From the NCBI GenBank assembly GCA_016844295.1, contig JAENIV010000015.1, forward strand, positions 4,783 to 16,504: 11,722 nucleotides of DNA. Reading direction: 5' to 3'. Position 1 is the first letter of the stretch, and each line of letters begins with the position of its first letter. The notes under the pieces were generated by a model that saw only the letters and a list, made by a program, of their open reading frames with translations, was not told the origin of the DNA and searched no databases. Positions 1 through 5,595 of the stretch are shown here, in pieces. Made by a program: the position numbers and the translations under genes. The stretch is from Candidatus Berkelbacteria bacterium. GTDB taxonomy: Bacteria; Patescibacteriota; UBA1384; UBA12157; JAENIV01.

Positions 1-61
1 AAGAATCGCCAACTATCCCCTCGACTACGCCCGGGGTAAAGATTGTGGCGATCCTTTGTAT
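1..61 (-). CDS. trmD: probable tRNA (guanine-N1)-methyltransferase TrmD, N-terminal fragment (runs off the window edge)
   Basis: Only about 20 codons are visible. They read ATIFTPGVVEGIVGDS, which resembles the TrmD N-terminus (the family pattern is roughly D-I-x-T-L-F-P-E-M-F-E-G-x-L-G-E-S, with one extra residue here). TrmD methylates G37 of certain tRNAs. The position fits: rpsP, khpA and trmD are clustered in many bacteria, and this reading frame lies 81 bases downstream of khpA on the same strand. The frame is closed by a TAA at 68-70 and has no ATG, GTG or TTG before the conserved stretch. The start must therefore be a rare codon, possibly ATA at 59-61 or ATC at 50-52, the latter directly preceded by AAAGG. 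The assignment rests on one short match plus gene order, so it is tentative. Confidence 0.42.
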   Translation of the reverse strand, partial: MQRIATIFTPGVVEGIVGDS

Positions 62-142
62 TTTGTTTTAGATTTATTTTTAAGCGTAAGTGCAGAAAAA
101 TTTACCTTATTCTTATGATGATAATAGTAAATTTAGGTGTTC

Positions 143-475
143 TTACACGACTTCGGTAGCCTTACCTTCTTCAAGTGTTTTTGACCCTTTTTCTTCTTTG
201 TCAGCAGGTGCTTTAACTTCACGTCCACCTTCTGGTTCAACAATTTTGAGGTTTACGCGAGCATTGTTTTTAGCGCCTAAGACACGGAGAAGGGTGCGGA
301 TACTCTTAGCGGTACGACCTTCCTTACCGATGATTTTACCCATGTCTTCAGGATGAACAGTAAGTTCGATTAAAACTCCCATTTCATCAACTGATCTTTT
401 GGTCTTTACATCGTCCGGGTGGTCAACAATCGCCTTGACAACATTGTCAACAAATTCTTTGTCTGGTTCAGCCAT
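143..475 (-). CDS. khpA: KhpA-type single KH-domain RNA-binding protein
   Basis: A 110-residue protein with one KH domain. The RNA-binding GxxG loop is seen in GKIIGKEGR (residues 46-54), followed by the helix TAKSIRTLLR. KhpA proteins bind RNA, often as a heterodimer with KhpB, and affect cell elongation and translation in Firmicutes; this role is family knowledge. The usual length is about 75-80 residues. The extra 30 residues here form an acidic/basic low-complexity tail after residue 82, like the tail on the adjacent S16. The ATG start at 475 is supported by GGAG six bases upstream. It lies 104 bases downstream of rpsP and has its own promoter candidate, so it may be transcribed both with rpsP and alone. 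The family call is firm. Confidence 0.9.
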   Translation of the reverse strand: MAEPDKEFVDNVVKAIVDHPDDVKTKRSVDEMGVLIELTVHPEDMGKIIGKEGRTAKSIRTLLRVLGAKNNARVNLKIVEPEGGREVKAPADKEEKGSKTLEEGKATEVV

Positions 476-546
476 GATTTACTCCATAACATATTTTCAA
501 TCTATCGAGCAGTCGACCGTGCTGCTGCGTTTGGATTACTGATCTT

Positions 547-575
547 ATCTTATCATTGCCAGATTAAATTTGCAA
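547..575 (-). promoter_or_regulatory. promoter candidate for khpA
   Basis: On the minus strand TTGCAA (570-575) and TAAGAT (547-552) are separated by exactly 17 bases. The -10 is preceded by TGA, giving an extended -10 pattern. It lies just after the rpsP stop codon. The predicted start near 540 gives a leader of about 65 bases, with a 5-bp hairpin AGCAG/CTGCT (508-526) upstream of the khpA ribosome binding site. Confidence 0.5.
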
Positions 576-579
576 AAAT

Positions 580-1125
580 TTACTCTTTTTTATTTTCTTT
601 CGGCTTTTCTTCTTTTGCTTTGGTTTTTACCTCAATATCCTCGGCCGGTTTCTTCGCTTCTACAATTTTAACTTCTCCCTCTTTTGTTTCTTGGATTGAC
701 TCTTCAGCCATTTGGCTTAAGATGTCTTCTTTGGGGGCCGCGTCTTTTTCAGCCTCGACTTGTTGATCAAAGGCTTCTTTAGCAGCCTCTTTTTTAGCCG
801 CTTCTTCGGATTTTTCTTTTTCTTCTTGGGCTTTTTGTCCCTCCAACTCTTTTTTAGAGACTGCTCGATATTTTTTGATCAAAATTGAGTTGTGTTTCAG
901 TCCTTGTTTGATAAATATTTTTGAAACTGTATTTGTTGGCTTGGCGCCTTTTTTCATCCACTCAATGGCCTTTTCACTCTCTAAGACGATTTTTTTGGTA
1001 TCTGGATTATAATGTCCGAGCATTTCAATATATTTACCATAAATAGGGGCGCGGTTATCCGCGACCACTATCCGGTAACTTGGTTGTCCTTTTTTGCCTG
1101 TTCGGCGAAGTCTAATTACAATCAT
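580..1125 (-). CDS. rpsP: 30S ribosomal protein S16 with long charged C-terminal tail
   Basis: Residues 1 to about 85 are a standard S16, an assembly protein of the 30S subunit. MIVIRLRRTGKKGQPSYRIV opens the domain, RAPIYGKYIEMLGHYNP follows at 26-41, and GAKPTNTV lies at 60-67. Typical S16 ends near residue 80-90. This protein continues for about 95 more residues, made almost only of Lys, Glu, Ala and Gln, probably a charged helix or a disordered tail. Such tails on S16 occur in several bacterial groups including candidate phyla (family knowledge). The ATG at 1125 is preceded by AAGAGG (1129-1134) at a short three-base spacing. It heads the rpsP-khpA-trmD group and has a consensus promoter. 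Confidence 0.96.
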   Translation of the reverse strand: MIVIRLRRTGKKGQPSYRIVVADNRAPIYGKYIEMLGHYNPDTKKIVLESEKAIEWMKKGAKPTNTVSKIFIKQGLKHNSILIKKYRAVSKKELEGQKAQEEKEKSEEAAKKEAAKEAFDQQVEAEKDAAPKEDILSQMAEESIQETKEGEVKIVEAKKPAEDIEVKTKAKEEKPKENKKE

Positions 1126-1158
1126 ATTCCTCTTAAAAAATAACCCCTTCAGAATTTA

Positions 1159-1187
1159 ATTATACTAAAATATTAAGAAAGTGTCAA
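1159..1187 (-). promoter_or_regulatory. consensus sigma70 promoter of rpsP
   Basis: The minus strand carries TTGACA (1182-1187) and TATAAT (1159-1164), both perfect consensus hexamers, with a 17-base spacer. The predicted transcription start is near 1152, giving a leader of about 26 bases to the rpsP ATG. Confidence 0.85.
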
Positions 1188-1207
1188 CGACCTCGAGATA
1201 TAAACTA

Positions 1208-1693
1208 TCATTGCAACAGGAACATGGCTGAAATAGTCAAAAATGGAATTAAAAGATACATTAAGCTAGAGATTAAGTAAGCAATAAAACTATTTTTAGT
1301 CCGTGCGATGGGTAGATTTGAAAGTTGTTTTCGGTTATAGAAATATTTATGCGTTTTGTCGCTCGCGACTATGGCGGGATAAATTCTGGTAAAACCGAAA
1401 ACCGACAAAGCGCTAATTCCGGTGAAAATAATATACAACCAATTCAAGTTATCTACTTTCAAAAAATGTGTGTATAGATAAAAAACTAATGCAAAAAAAG
1501 ACACAGGAATGAGATCTAAAAATATTACGGAGACATAAAAGCGACGCCTGATTTTGTATGCTCCGGGTAATTTTGAGAAAAAACCAACGGGGTCAAATGG
1601 GTGATATTTTGAGTTGAACTCTAAAGTACTCGCCCAAAATATTGCGTAAAAGAAAGTAAATAATGTTAATAAATTAAATCCGGAGTTATTCAT
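1208..1693 (-). CDS. hypothetical membrane protein with about four transmembrane helices
   Basis: A 161-residue protein of unrecognised family. Hydrophobic stretches lie at roughly residues 7-22, 52-74, 83-102 and 136-160, consistent with four membrane helices. A basic loop (AYKIRRRFY, 45-53) follows the first helix, and another polar loop (DKTHKYFYNRKQ, 112-123) precedes the last helix. There are no catalytic motifs, signal peptidase site or cysteine pairs. The ATG at 1693 is supported by AGGA seven bases upstream. It has its own promoter candidate and follows a strong terminator, so it is probably a single-gene transcript. The function is not inferable from sequence. Confidence 0.75.
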   Translation of the reverse strand: MNNSGFNLLTLFTFFYAIFWASTLEFNSKYHPFDPVGFFSKLPGAYKIRRRFYVSVIFLDLIPVSFFALVFYLYTHFLKVDNLNWLYIIFTGISALSVFGFTRIYPAIVASDKTHKYFYNRKQLSNLPIARTKNSFIAYLISSLMYLLIPFLTISAMFLLQ

Positions 1694-1717
1694 AATATAT
1701 TCCTGTAATTTGATTTG

Positions 1718-1745
1718 ATTATAGTGAATTTATATAGAAAATCAA
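1718..1745 (-). promoter_or_regulatory. promoter candidate for the four-helix membrane protein gene
   Basis: Minus strand TTGATT (1740-1745) and a perfect TATAAT (1718-1723) are separated by 16 bases. They lie directly after the terminator of the upstream gene and about 25 bases before the ATG at 1693. Confidence 0.6.
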
Positions 1746-1746
1746 A

Positions 1747-1769
1747 TTTAAAACCGCCCTAGGGCGGTT
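1747..1769 (-). terminator. rho-independent terminator of the zinc-ribbon gene
   Basis: AACCGCCCTAGGGCGGTT (1752-1769) is a perfect 18-base palindrome located 17 bases after the stop codon at 1787. On the minus strand the hairpin is followed by TTTAAATTTG, a weak U-rich tract, so this is the direction in which it would terminate. Confidence 0.75.
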
Positions 1770-1786
1770 GTGGAAAGTTCGTTCTC

Positions 1787-2161
1787 TTATGACTTAGATA
1801 TTAGCCGGTCGATCTCTGGTATCGTGAGGGTTCCAATCCCTGCGGCCATATTTCGGACAAGATGCCTGAAACCAGGGGTGAAATCGAGACGATTTCGACA
1901 CTTTGGGCATTTCTGGCGTCTACCCTTGAGTTCTACCTGAAATCCGCAAGGGCACATAAAGAAGAGTTTATGGGCAAGGCCGATAATTGAGATTCCTGAT
2001 TCGCGATCAATAGCCTCGAAGTTGTGCAAGGTGGCTGTGCGTTGGATTATATCATGCAAGTTTCGCCAAGCCCTTCCGAGATTTACAGTGTTGATAATCA
2101 GTAATACCATAACACCATAAAAAACATACTCACCCAAGAGTGCTGAGGTAGTCTTTTCCAT
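1787..2161 (-). CDS. membrane-anchored zinc-ribbon protein, unknown function
   Basis: A 124-residue protein. Residues 10-27 form one hydrophobic helix near the N-terminus. A basic/amphipathic stretch follows, and then a four-cysteine zinc-ribbon pattern: CPC at 70-72 and CPKC at 85-88, inside a short beta-rich segment (FFMCPCGFQVEL ... RRQKCPKCRNRLDF). The likely arrangement is a single membrane anchor with a cytoplasmic zinc ribbon, but I do not recognise the family. The ATG at 2161 is preceded by AGGAGA with a suitable spacer. Its GC content is higher than that of the two neighbouring genes. It has its own promoter candidate and a strong terminator, so it is probably monocistronic. The ribbon could bind nucleic acid or a protein partner; that is inference. 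Confidence 0.75.
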   Translation of the reverse strand: MEKTTSALLGEYVFYGVMVLLIINTVNLGRAWRNLHDIIQRTATLHNFEAIDRESGISIIGLAHKLFFMCPCGFQVELKGRRQKCPKCRNRLDFTPGFRHLVRNMAAGIGTLTIPEIDRLISKS

Positions 2162-2195
2162 CGCGGTCTCCTGTGTGCTTCAAAACAGCCCCTAT

Positions 2196-2224
2196 ATTAT
2201 AATATAGAAAATTATATAAGTAAA
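2196..2224 (-). promoter_or_regulatory. promoter candidate for the zinc-ribbon gene
   Basis: Minus strand has a perfect TATAAT (2196-2201) and a weak -35 TTTACT (2219-2224) at 17-base spacing, about 35 bases before the ATG. It occupies the whole gap after the def-fmt stop; no terminator for def-fmt is visible there. Confidence 0.5.
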
Positions 2225-2231
2225 ACGAGAA

Positions 2232-3686
2232 CTAATTAGACAATTTAATTTTTGCAAACCATTCTGGCTTTTGGCCTTTAAAACCTTGTAAAAATTGTTT
2301 GAATTCAATAGGTTTTTTACCCTCTAATTGGATAATGTCGAGAACCAATTTGCTGTCTTTTATATGGGCTTCGTGAATAATTAACCTTTTATTATCGACG
2401 AACGTATATGTCCCCGGCCAAGGGAAAAAGGCGCGAATTTTTCGATCAATATCTTTAATATTCTGTGCCCAATCAATTTCGCCGTCAGTCTTAGTAAATT
2501 TGTGGGTCATAATTTTCTTGGAAAGATCCTGATTCATAGGTTCAAGTTCGTCACGAACTAATTTCGGTAATGTGTGGATGACTAATTTTAATCCCAGGGT
2601 TGCTAAACGGTCTCTTAAAGTCGGGTAAATATCGTTTTTTAATATTTCTGTTTCAATTTGGGAATAAATTGGGCCTTCATCAATTTTTTCGACCATTCTA
2701 ATAACAGAAACCCCGGTAGTTTGATCGCCATTTAAAATTGCTGCTTGGATTGGTGTAGGGCCAAGGTATTTGGGTAAAAGTGACGGATGAACATTTATGG
2801 CAGTAATTTTAGCCTTATTTAAAATATTTTTAGGAATTTTTTGACCGAAATCAGAACAAATAAGTAAGTCAAAGGGCCGCTCGCCAGTATCCGTCAAAAG
2901 TACCGACCTCGATTTCCCCAGCGAGGAAATCGGGTCTAAGCGCTCGGCTCGCCCTTGTCCGTGCATCTCGCCTCCGCGATTTACTTTTGAGGATACTTGG
3001 CTTGCTTCTATCTCAAAAAAATCTTTTCTAAACTTATTAGCAATTTCGGCCACAGGCGTTAATTTAATTTTTTGATCTCGCCCCGACGGTTTAGATTCTT
3101 CTGTATAGATGTCAAGATTTAATCCAAGTAATATTAAACCTTCTAAAATAATTGCCGCAAATTCACCGGAACCAAAAAAGGCAATTTTAATATTTTTAAA
3201 TTCCGGAAATTTTATAAAAAATTGATCTTTAGCGCGTTCAGTAAAAACAATTCCGTTTAAATGGTCAATTTCATGTTGTAAGATTCGACCGATTAGTCCC
3301 TTTGGGGCTATTTTATATTTTTTACCGGCCTGGTCTTGGTATCTAATTTTGATTGCTTCCGGCCGATCAATTTCAAGTTCAATTTTTGGGACAGAAAGAC
3401 AGCCTTCTTCTAAGCACTCTTGTTTTTCAGAATATCTAACAATCTCAGGATTTATATATATACTCAAGGGGATATGTTCTTTACCATCCGGGTCTTTGAA
3501 CTCAGCGACAATCACTTGATTATCAAAACCCAGTTGATTGGCCGCAAGTCCTATTCCACCCTCTTTTCTTAGTGTGCGCACCATATCCTTAATTTGGTTT
3601 TTTAAAACATTATCAAAAGAGGCAACTTTTTGAGTTACCTCCATCAGTTTCGTATTAGGAATGGTGACGATGGATAAGTTTTTCAT
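2232..3686 (-). CDS. def-fmt: fused peptide deformylase and methionyl-tRNA formyltransferase
   Basis: One 484-residue chain holds both ends of the formyl-Met cycle. The N-terminal half (1 to about 155) is peptide deformylase, with motif 1 GIGLAANQ (44-51), motif 2 EGCLS (94-98) and the metal-binding HEIDH (138-142). The second half (from about 165) is methionyl-tRNA formyltransferase, with the start FFGSGEFA (170-177), INVHPSLLPKYLGPTP (297-312) bearing the catalytic Asn298 and His300, and Asp336 in EKIDEGPIY. The C-terminal tRNA-binding domain contains PWPGTYT (422-428). All catalytic residues of both halves are present. Residues 229-268 are a foreign-looking insert encoded by a palindromic element. 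The start overlaps the glycosyltransferase 3' end by 32 bases and has no SD, suggesting translational coupling. The N-terminus SIVTIPNTKL aligns with normal deformylase starts, which supports this start. Confidence 0.93.
   Translation of the reverse strand: MKNLSIVTIPNTKLMEVTQKVASFDNVLKNQIKDMVRTLRKEGGIGLAANQLGFDNQVIVAEFKDPDGKEHIPLSIYINPEIVRYSEKQECLEEGCLSVPKIELEIDRPEAIKIRYQDQAGKKYKIAPKGLIGRILQHEIDHLNGIVFTERAKDQFFIKFPEFKNIKIAFFGSGEFAAIILEGLILLGLNLDIYTEESKPSGRDQKIKLTPVAEIANKFRKDFFEIEASQVSSKVNRGGEMHGQGRAERLDPISSLGKSRSVLLTDTGERPFDLLICSDFGQKIPKNILNKAKITAINVHPSLLPKYLGPTPIQAAILNGDQTTGVSVIRMVEKIDEGPIYSQIETEILKNDIYPTLRDRLATLGLKLVIHTLPKLVRDELEPMNQDLSKKIMTHKFTKTDGEIDWAQNIKDIDRKIRAFFPWPGTYTFVDNKRLIIHEAHIKDSKLVLDIIQLEGKKPIEFKQFLQGFKGQKPEWFAKIKLSN
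2883..3001. repeat. palindromic MITE-like element inserted in frame inside fmt
   Basis: The ends are near-perfect inverted repeats. The left arm (2883-2902) reads GCCAGTATCCGTCAAAAGTA, and the right arm (2981-3001), reverse-complemented, reads GCCAAGTATCCTCAAAAGTA plus one more A; they differ by two single-base gaps. Inside is an 8-bp hairpin, CGATTTCC (2910-2917) with GGAAATCG (2925-2932). The hexamer CTCGCC occurs three times, at 2880-2885 (just before and into the left arm), 2948-2953 and 2967-2972. The core is GC-rich while the surrounding gene is AT-rich. On the coding strand it is read through without a stop as about 40 residues (229-268) rich in Gly, Arg and Ser. It falls in the variable linker just before the conserved PFDLLI strand of Fmt. 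Confidence 0.75.
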
Positions 3687-4824
3687 AGATAGATAGCATT
3701 TTTTCGGCGCATTTTTGTTGGGAATATTTTAAGGCATTGACTTTCGCAGATTTGCCCATTTTGGTTCGTAATTCGTTATCTTCGAGCAGTTCATTTATTT
3801 TAGCAGCAAATATATCTTCTTTCAAGGGCACAAGATATCCGTCTTGGCCATTGATAATGATATCAGAAGGGCCCATAATAGCAACTGCAACTGCGGGAAC
3901 ACCCGCAGCCATCGCCTCAGTAATGACAATTCCTTGGGTTTCCGTAATTGATGAAAATACAAAAATGTCAGCGGCTCCAAAATAGCGGTTAGTTTCATCT
4001 TTAGGTAACATACCTGTAAAAATAAATCTTTTTTCTAAGCCCCATTCCCTAACTAGTTTTTGGAATTCTTCTAATTTTGGCCCGCCACCAATTAGTAATA
4101 AACAGAAATCATCTCTTTTTTCGGCCAAACTCTTCGCCGCCCTAAGGAGGAAATCAACATTTTTTTCTTCAGCAATGCGGCTAACATAAAGAAGAATTTT
4201 ACTTTTCTTTGGGATTTTCCATTTCTCTTCGACAGCCTTGCGGCTCAAGGGACCCTGAAAGTCGTCGACATTTACTCCTGTTGGGATCGGTTCAATTGGG
4301 CGTCTGACACCGTATTCGCGTAAAACCCTCTTCATTGAGGGTGACGGAGTAACAATCTGATCATATTGGTTACAAATGTTGCGACTTTTCTTGATTAAAT
4401 ACTCTCGAGATAATGGCCCAAACAATGGGACGTAGTGAGTGTATTCCGCCAAAAGGGTGTGATAGGTTAGTACGGACGGAATCCCTAGGTTCATGGCGAT
4501 TTTAAGTCCAAGATGGCCAACGCTTAGCAAATGTTGACTATGAACCAAATCAATGTCCAAACTTGCAACTCTCTCGGCTTCTTTACCGACTAATCTTGGC
4601 CAAGCGATAGGATATCTCCCACCGCCGGATTTAAATGGAACCATGGAAGAAAATCTTATTACTCGGGGGTCGTCGTCTTGATACTCTGGAACTTCGGTAG
4701 TAAAGATGAAATATTCGACACCTAGTTTTTCAAGTTCGGCGCGGAAAGTGTCTATAGAAACAACCACTCCATTCAAGACTGGATGGTAGCATTCGCTGAA
4801 GATTCCGACTCGAAGTTTGCGCAT
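3655..4824 (-). CDS. GT4-family glycosyltransferase, possibly a diacylglycerol glucosyltransferase or mannosyltransferase
   Basis: A 389-residue GT-B fold enzyme of family 4. The N-terminal domain starts with RVGIFSECYHPVLNGV (5-20), typical of enzymes acting on membrane lipids. YHT (121-123) carries the conserved His. The C-terminal donor-binding domain has SRIAEEKN (215-222, with Arg216 and Lys221), GGGPKLEEF (246-254) and the E-x7-E motif in TETQGIVITEA (Glu295 and Glu303). The overall pattern resembles processive or monoglucosyl diacylglycerol synthases and PimB-type mannosyltransferases, so a glycolipid or envelope glycan product made at the inner membrane face is likely. The exact sugar and acceptor cannot be read. 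The ATG at 4824 follows GGGAAGGGAAC. Its last 32 bases overlap def-fmt, and it lies downstream of a small ORF with a strong promoter. Confidence 0.88.
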   Translation of the reverse strand: MRKLRVGIFSECYHPVLNGVVVSIDTFRAELEKLGVEYFIFTTEVPEYQDDDPRVIRFSSMVPFKSGGGRYPIAWPRLVGKEAERVASLDIDLVHSQHLLSVGHLGLKIAMNLGIPSVLTYHTLLAEYTHYVPLFGPLSREYLIKKSRNICNQYDQIVTPSPSMKRVLREYGVRRPIEPIPTGVNVDDFQGPLSRKAVEEKWKIPKKSKILLYVSRIAEEKNVDFLLRAAKSLAEKRDDFCLLLIGGGPKLEEFQKLVREWGLEKRFIFTGMLPKDETNRYFGAADIFVFSSITETQGIVITEAMAAGVPAVAVAIMGPSDIIINGQDGYLVPLKEDIFAAKINELLEDNELRTKMGKSAKVNALKYSQQKCAEKMLSIYEKLIHRHHS

Positions 4825-4837
4825 GTTCCCTTCCCTA

Positions 4838-4876
4838 GGTCGTTTTTAGCGACCGGGCGACCCCGCCTTGGGCGGG
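4838..4876. promoter_or_regulatory. two hairpins in the leader of the glycosyltransferase gene
   Basis: A 6-bp GC stem CCCGCC (4862-4867) / GGCGGG (4871-4876) with a three-base loop is followed, towards the gene, by a 5-bp stem GGTCG (4838-4842) / CGACC (4850-4854) with an A-rich loop on the transcribed strand. The first resembles a terminator stem but no U-run follows on the minus strand. It could be a partial terminator, an RNA-stabilising structure, or a remnant of a palindromic repeat. Confidence 0.4.
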
Positions 4877-4885
4877 ATTTAGCCT

Positions 4886-4960
4886 TTAATTCATTCTACC
4901 ATATCTGAAGAATAGAAAAAACCGCAGCATTATGTATCCGACCTTCTTGAAATCCTTCAT
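4886..4960 (-). CDS. 24-residue small ORF upstream of the glycosyltransferase
   Basis: The ATG at 4960 is preceded by AAGGAG (4967-4972) at an ideal six-base spacing, and by a very good promoter. The product starts MKDFKKVGYIMLRFFLFFRY and ends GRMN: basic N-terminus, hydrophobic Phe/Leu centre, basic end. It could be a small membrane-associated peptide, or a leader peptide controlling the glycosyltransferase, which begins 61 bases after the small ORF stop with two hairpins in between. No family is recognised. The translation signals are stronger than those of most larger genes in the window, which is the main reason to list it. Confidence 0.45.
   Translation of the reverse strand: MKDFKKVGYIMLRFFLFFRYGRMN
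4893..4898 (-). promoter_or_regulatory. second, weaker promoter candidate for the glycosyltransferase
   Basis: TAGAAT on the minus strand preceded by TGG forms an extended -10 (TGGTAGAAT). There is only a T-run instead of a -35 at 17 bases upstream. It overlaps the end of the small ORF and would give a leader of about 60 bases containing both hairpins. Confidence 0.3.
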
Positions 4961-4989
4961 GGTCATCTCCTTCTTCAAGAGGGCGTTTG

Positions 4990-5018
4990 ATTATAACATG
5001 TGGAGTGATATATTGCAA
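4990..5018 (-). promoter_or_regulatory. strong extended -10 promoter for the small ORF / glycosyltransferase / def-fmt unit
   Basis: Minus strand TTGCAA (5013-5018), a 17-base spacer ending in TGT, then a perfect TATAAT (4990-4995). The predicted start near 4983 leaves about 23 bases to the small-ORF ATG, just enough for its SD. Confidence 0.7.
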
Positions 5019-5074
5019 TGAAAGGTGCATTAAATTCCTGAACTCACTCCCTTCGCCCCCTCCTTGGTTTAAAT

Positions 5075-5114
5075 TTGACAAGTATAATTATTTTTCTTAA
5101 GTTTAATATTGACA
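5075..5114 (+). promoter_or_regulatory. AT-rich promoter region of the bactofilin gene
   Basis: Two perfect TTGACA boxes (5075-5080 and 5109-5114) and one perfect TATAAT (5083-5088) lie in the 75 bases before the bactofilin ATG, but none pair at a standard distance. TTTAAT (5102-5107) is 21 bases from the first TTGACA. A promoter is likely here; the exact hexamers are unresolved. With the divergent small-ORF promoter this fills the 322-base gap 4825-5146. Confidence 0.4.
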
Positions 5115-5146
5115 TCAAAATTATTAAGAATAAGAATGGAGGTTAA

Positions 5147-5560
5147 ATGTTGGGCAACAAACCGTCTGGGCCTTCGGGTCCAGGCACAGTTGTCGGTGCT
5201 AATGTAAAACTTGTCGGCACTCTTCAAGATGCGAGTGATATAACTGTTCATGGCCGCATTGAAGGTGAAGTTATTTCTTCACAAGGAATTAATATTACCG
5301 AAACTGCCTATATCAAGGGTCCTGTTTCTGGAGAAATTGTCATTGTCGCGGGGAAAGTCCGTGGATCAATTACAGCCACAGGTAAATTAGAAATCATGCC
5401 AACCGGCAAGGTTTTCGGATCAATCACCAGCAAAGACCTCTCAATAAGATCGGGAGCAATTTTTATTGGCAAATGCACTATGCCTGAGGGCGAGAAAGAA
5501 GACGAAGAAGAAAGAGTCACAGAAGAACCTAAAAAAGAGACGACCTACGAGGTTGAATAG
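5147..5560 (+). CDS. bactofilin-family cytoskeletal protein
   Basis: A 137-residue bactofilin (DUF583). These proteins polymerise without nucleotide into filaments on the inner membrane face and organise cell-wall or stalk enzymes (family knowledge). Residues 12-110 show the repeated beta-helix pattern with spaced Gly and hydrophobic residues: GTVVGANVKLVGTL, ITVHGRIEGEV, YIKGPVSGEIV, KVRGSITATGKLEI, KVFGSITSKDLSI. The N-terminus is a short Gly/Pro/Ser segment. Residues 113-137 form an acidic disordered tail. The length is normal. The ATG at 5147 follows a clean GGAGG (5138-5142). It is transcribed away from the glycosyltransferase and is followed 35 bases later by a lipid-kinase-like gene, which could share its transcript. 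Confidence 0.92.
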   Translation: MLGNKPSGPSGPGTVVGANVKLVGTLQDASDITVHGRIEGEVISSQGINITETAYIKGPVSGEIVIVAGKVRGSITATGKLEIMPTGKVFGSITSKDLSIRSGAIFIGKCTMPEGEKEDEEERVTEEPKKETTYEVE

Positions 5561-5571
5561 GTTGAATTCTT

Positions 5572-5591
5572 AAGGATGTAAGGGAATCCTT
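5572..5591 (+). promoter_or_regulatory. hairpin around the ribosome binding site of the lipid-kinase-like gene
   Basis: AAGGAT (5572-5577) and ATCCTT (5586-5591) form a 6-bp stem whose 8-base loop holds the only SD-like sequence, AAGGG (5580-5584). The ATG at 5596 follows four bases after the stem. This could modulate translation or be a weak transcription stop after bactofilin. Confidence 0.35.
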
Positions 5592-5595
5592 CTTA

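Noticed and set aside
508..526. Small hairpin AGCAG/CTGCT before khpA as a riboswitch
   Set aside because: Only 5 bp with a 9-base loop and no known riboswitch sequence; noted under the khpA promoter only.
4896..5081. 61-codon minus-strand reading frame over the gap between the glycosyltransferase and bactofilin genes
   Set aside because: It has no SD, starts inside the bactofilin promoter region, and overlaps in another frame the small ORF at 4886-4960, which has much better signals.
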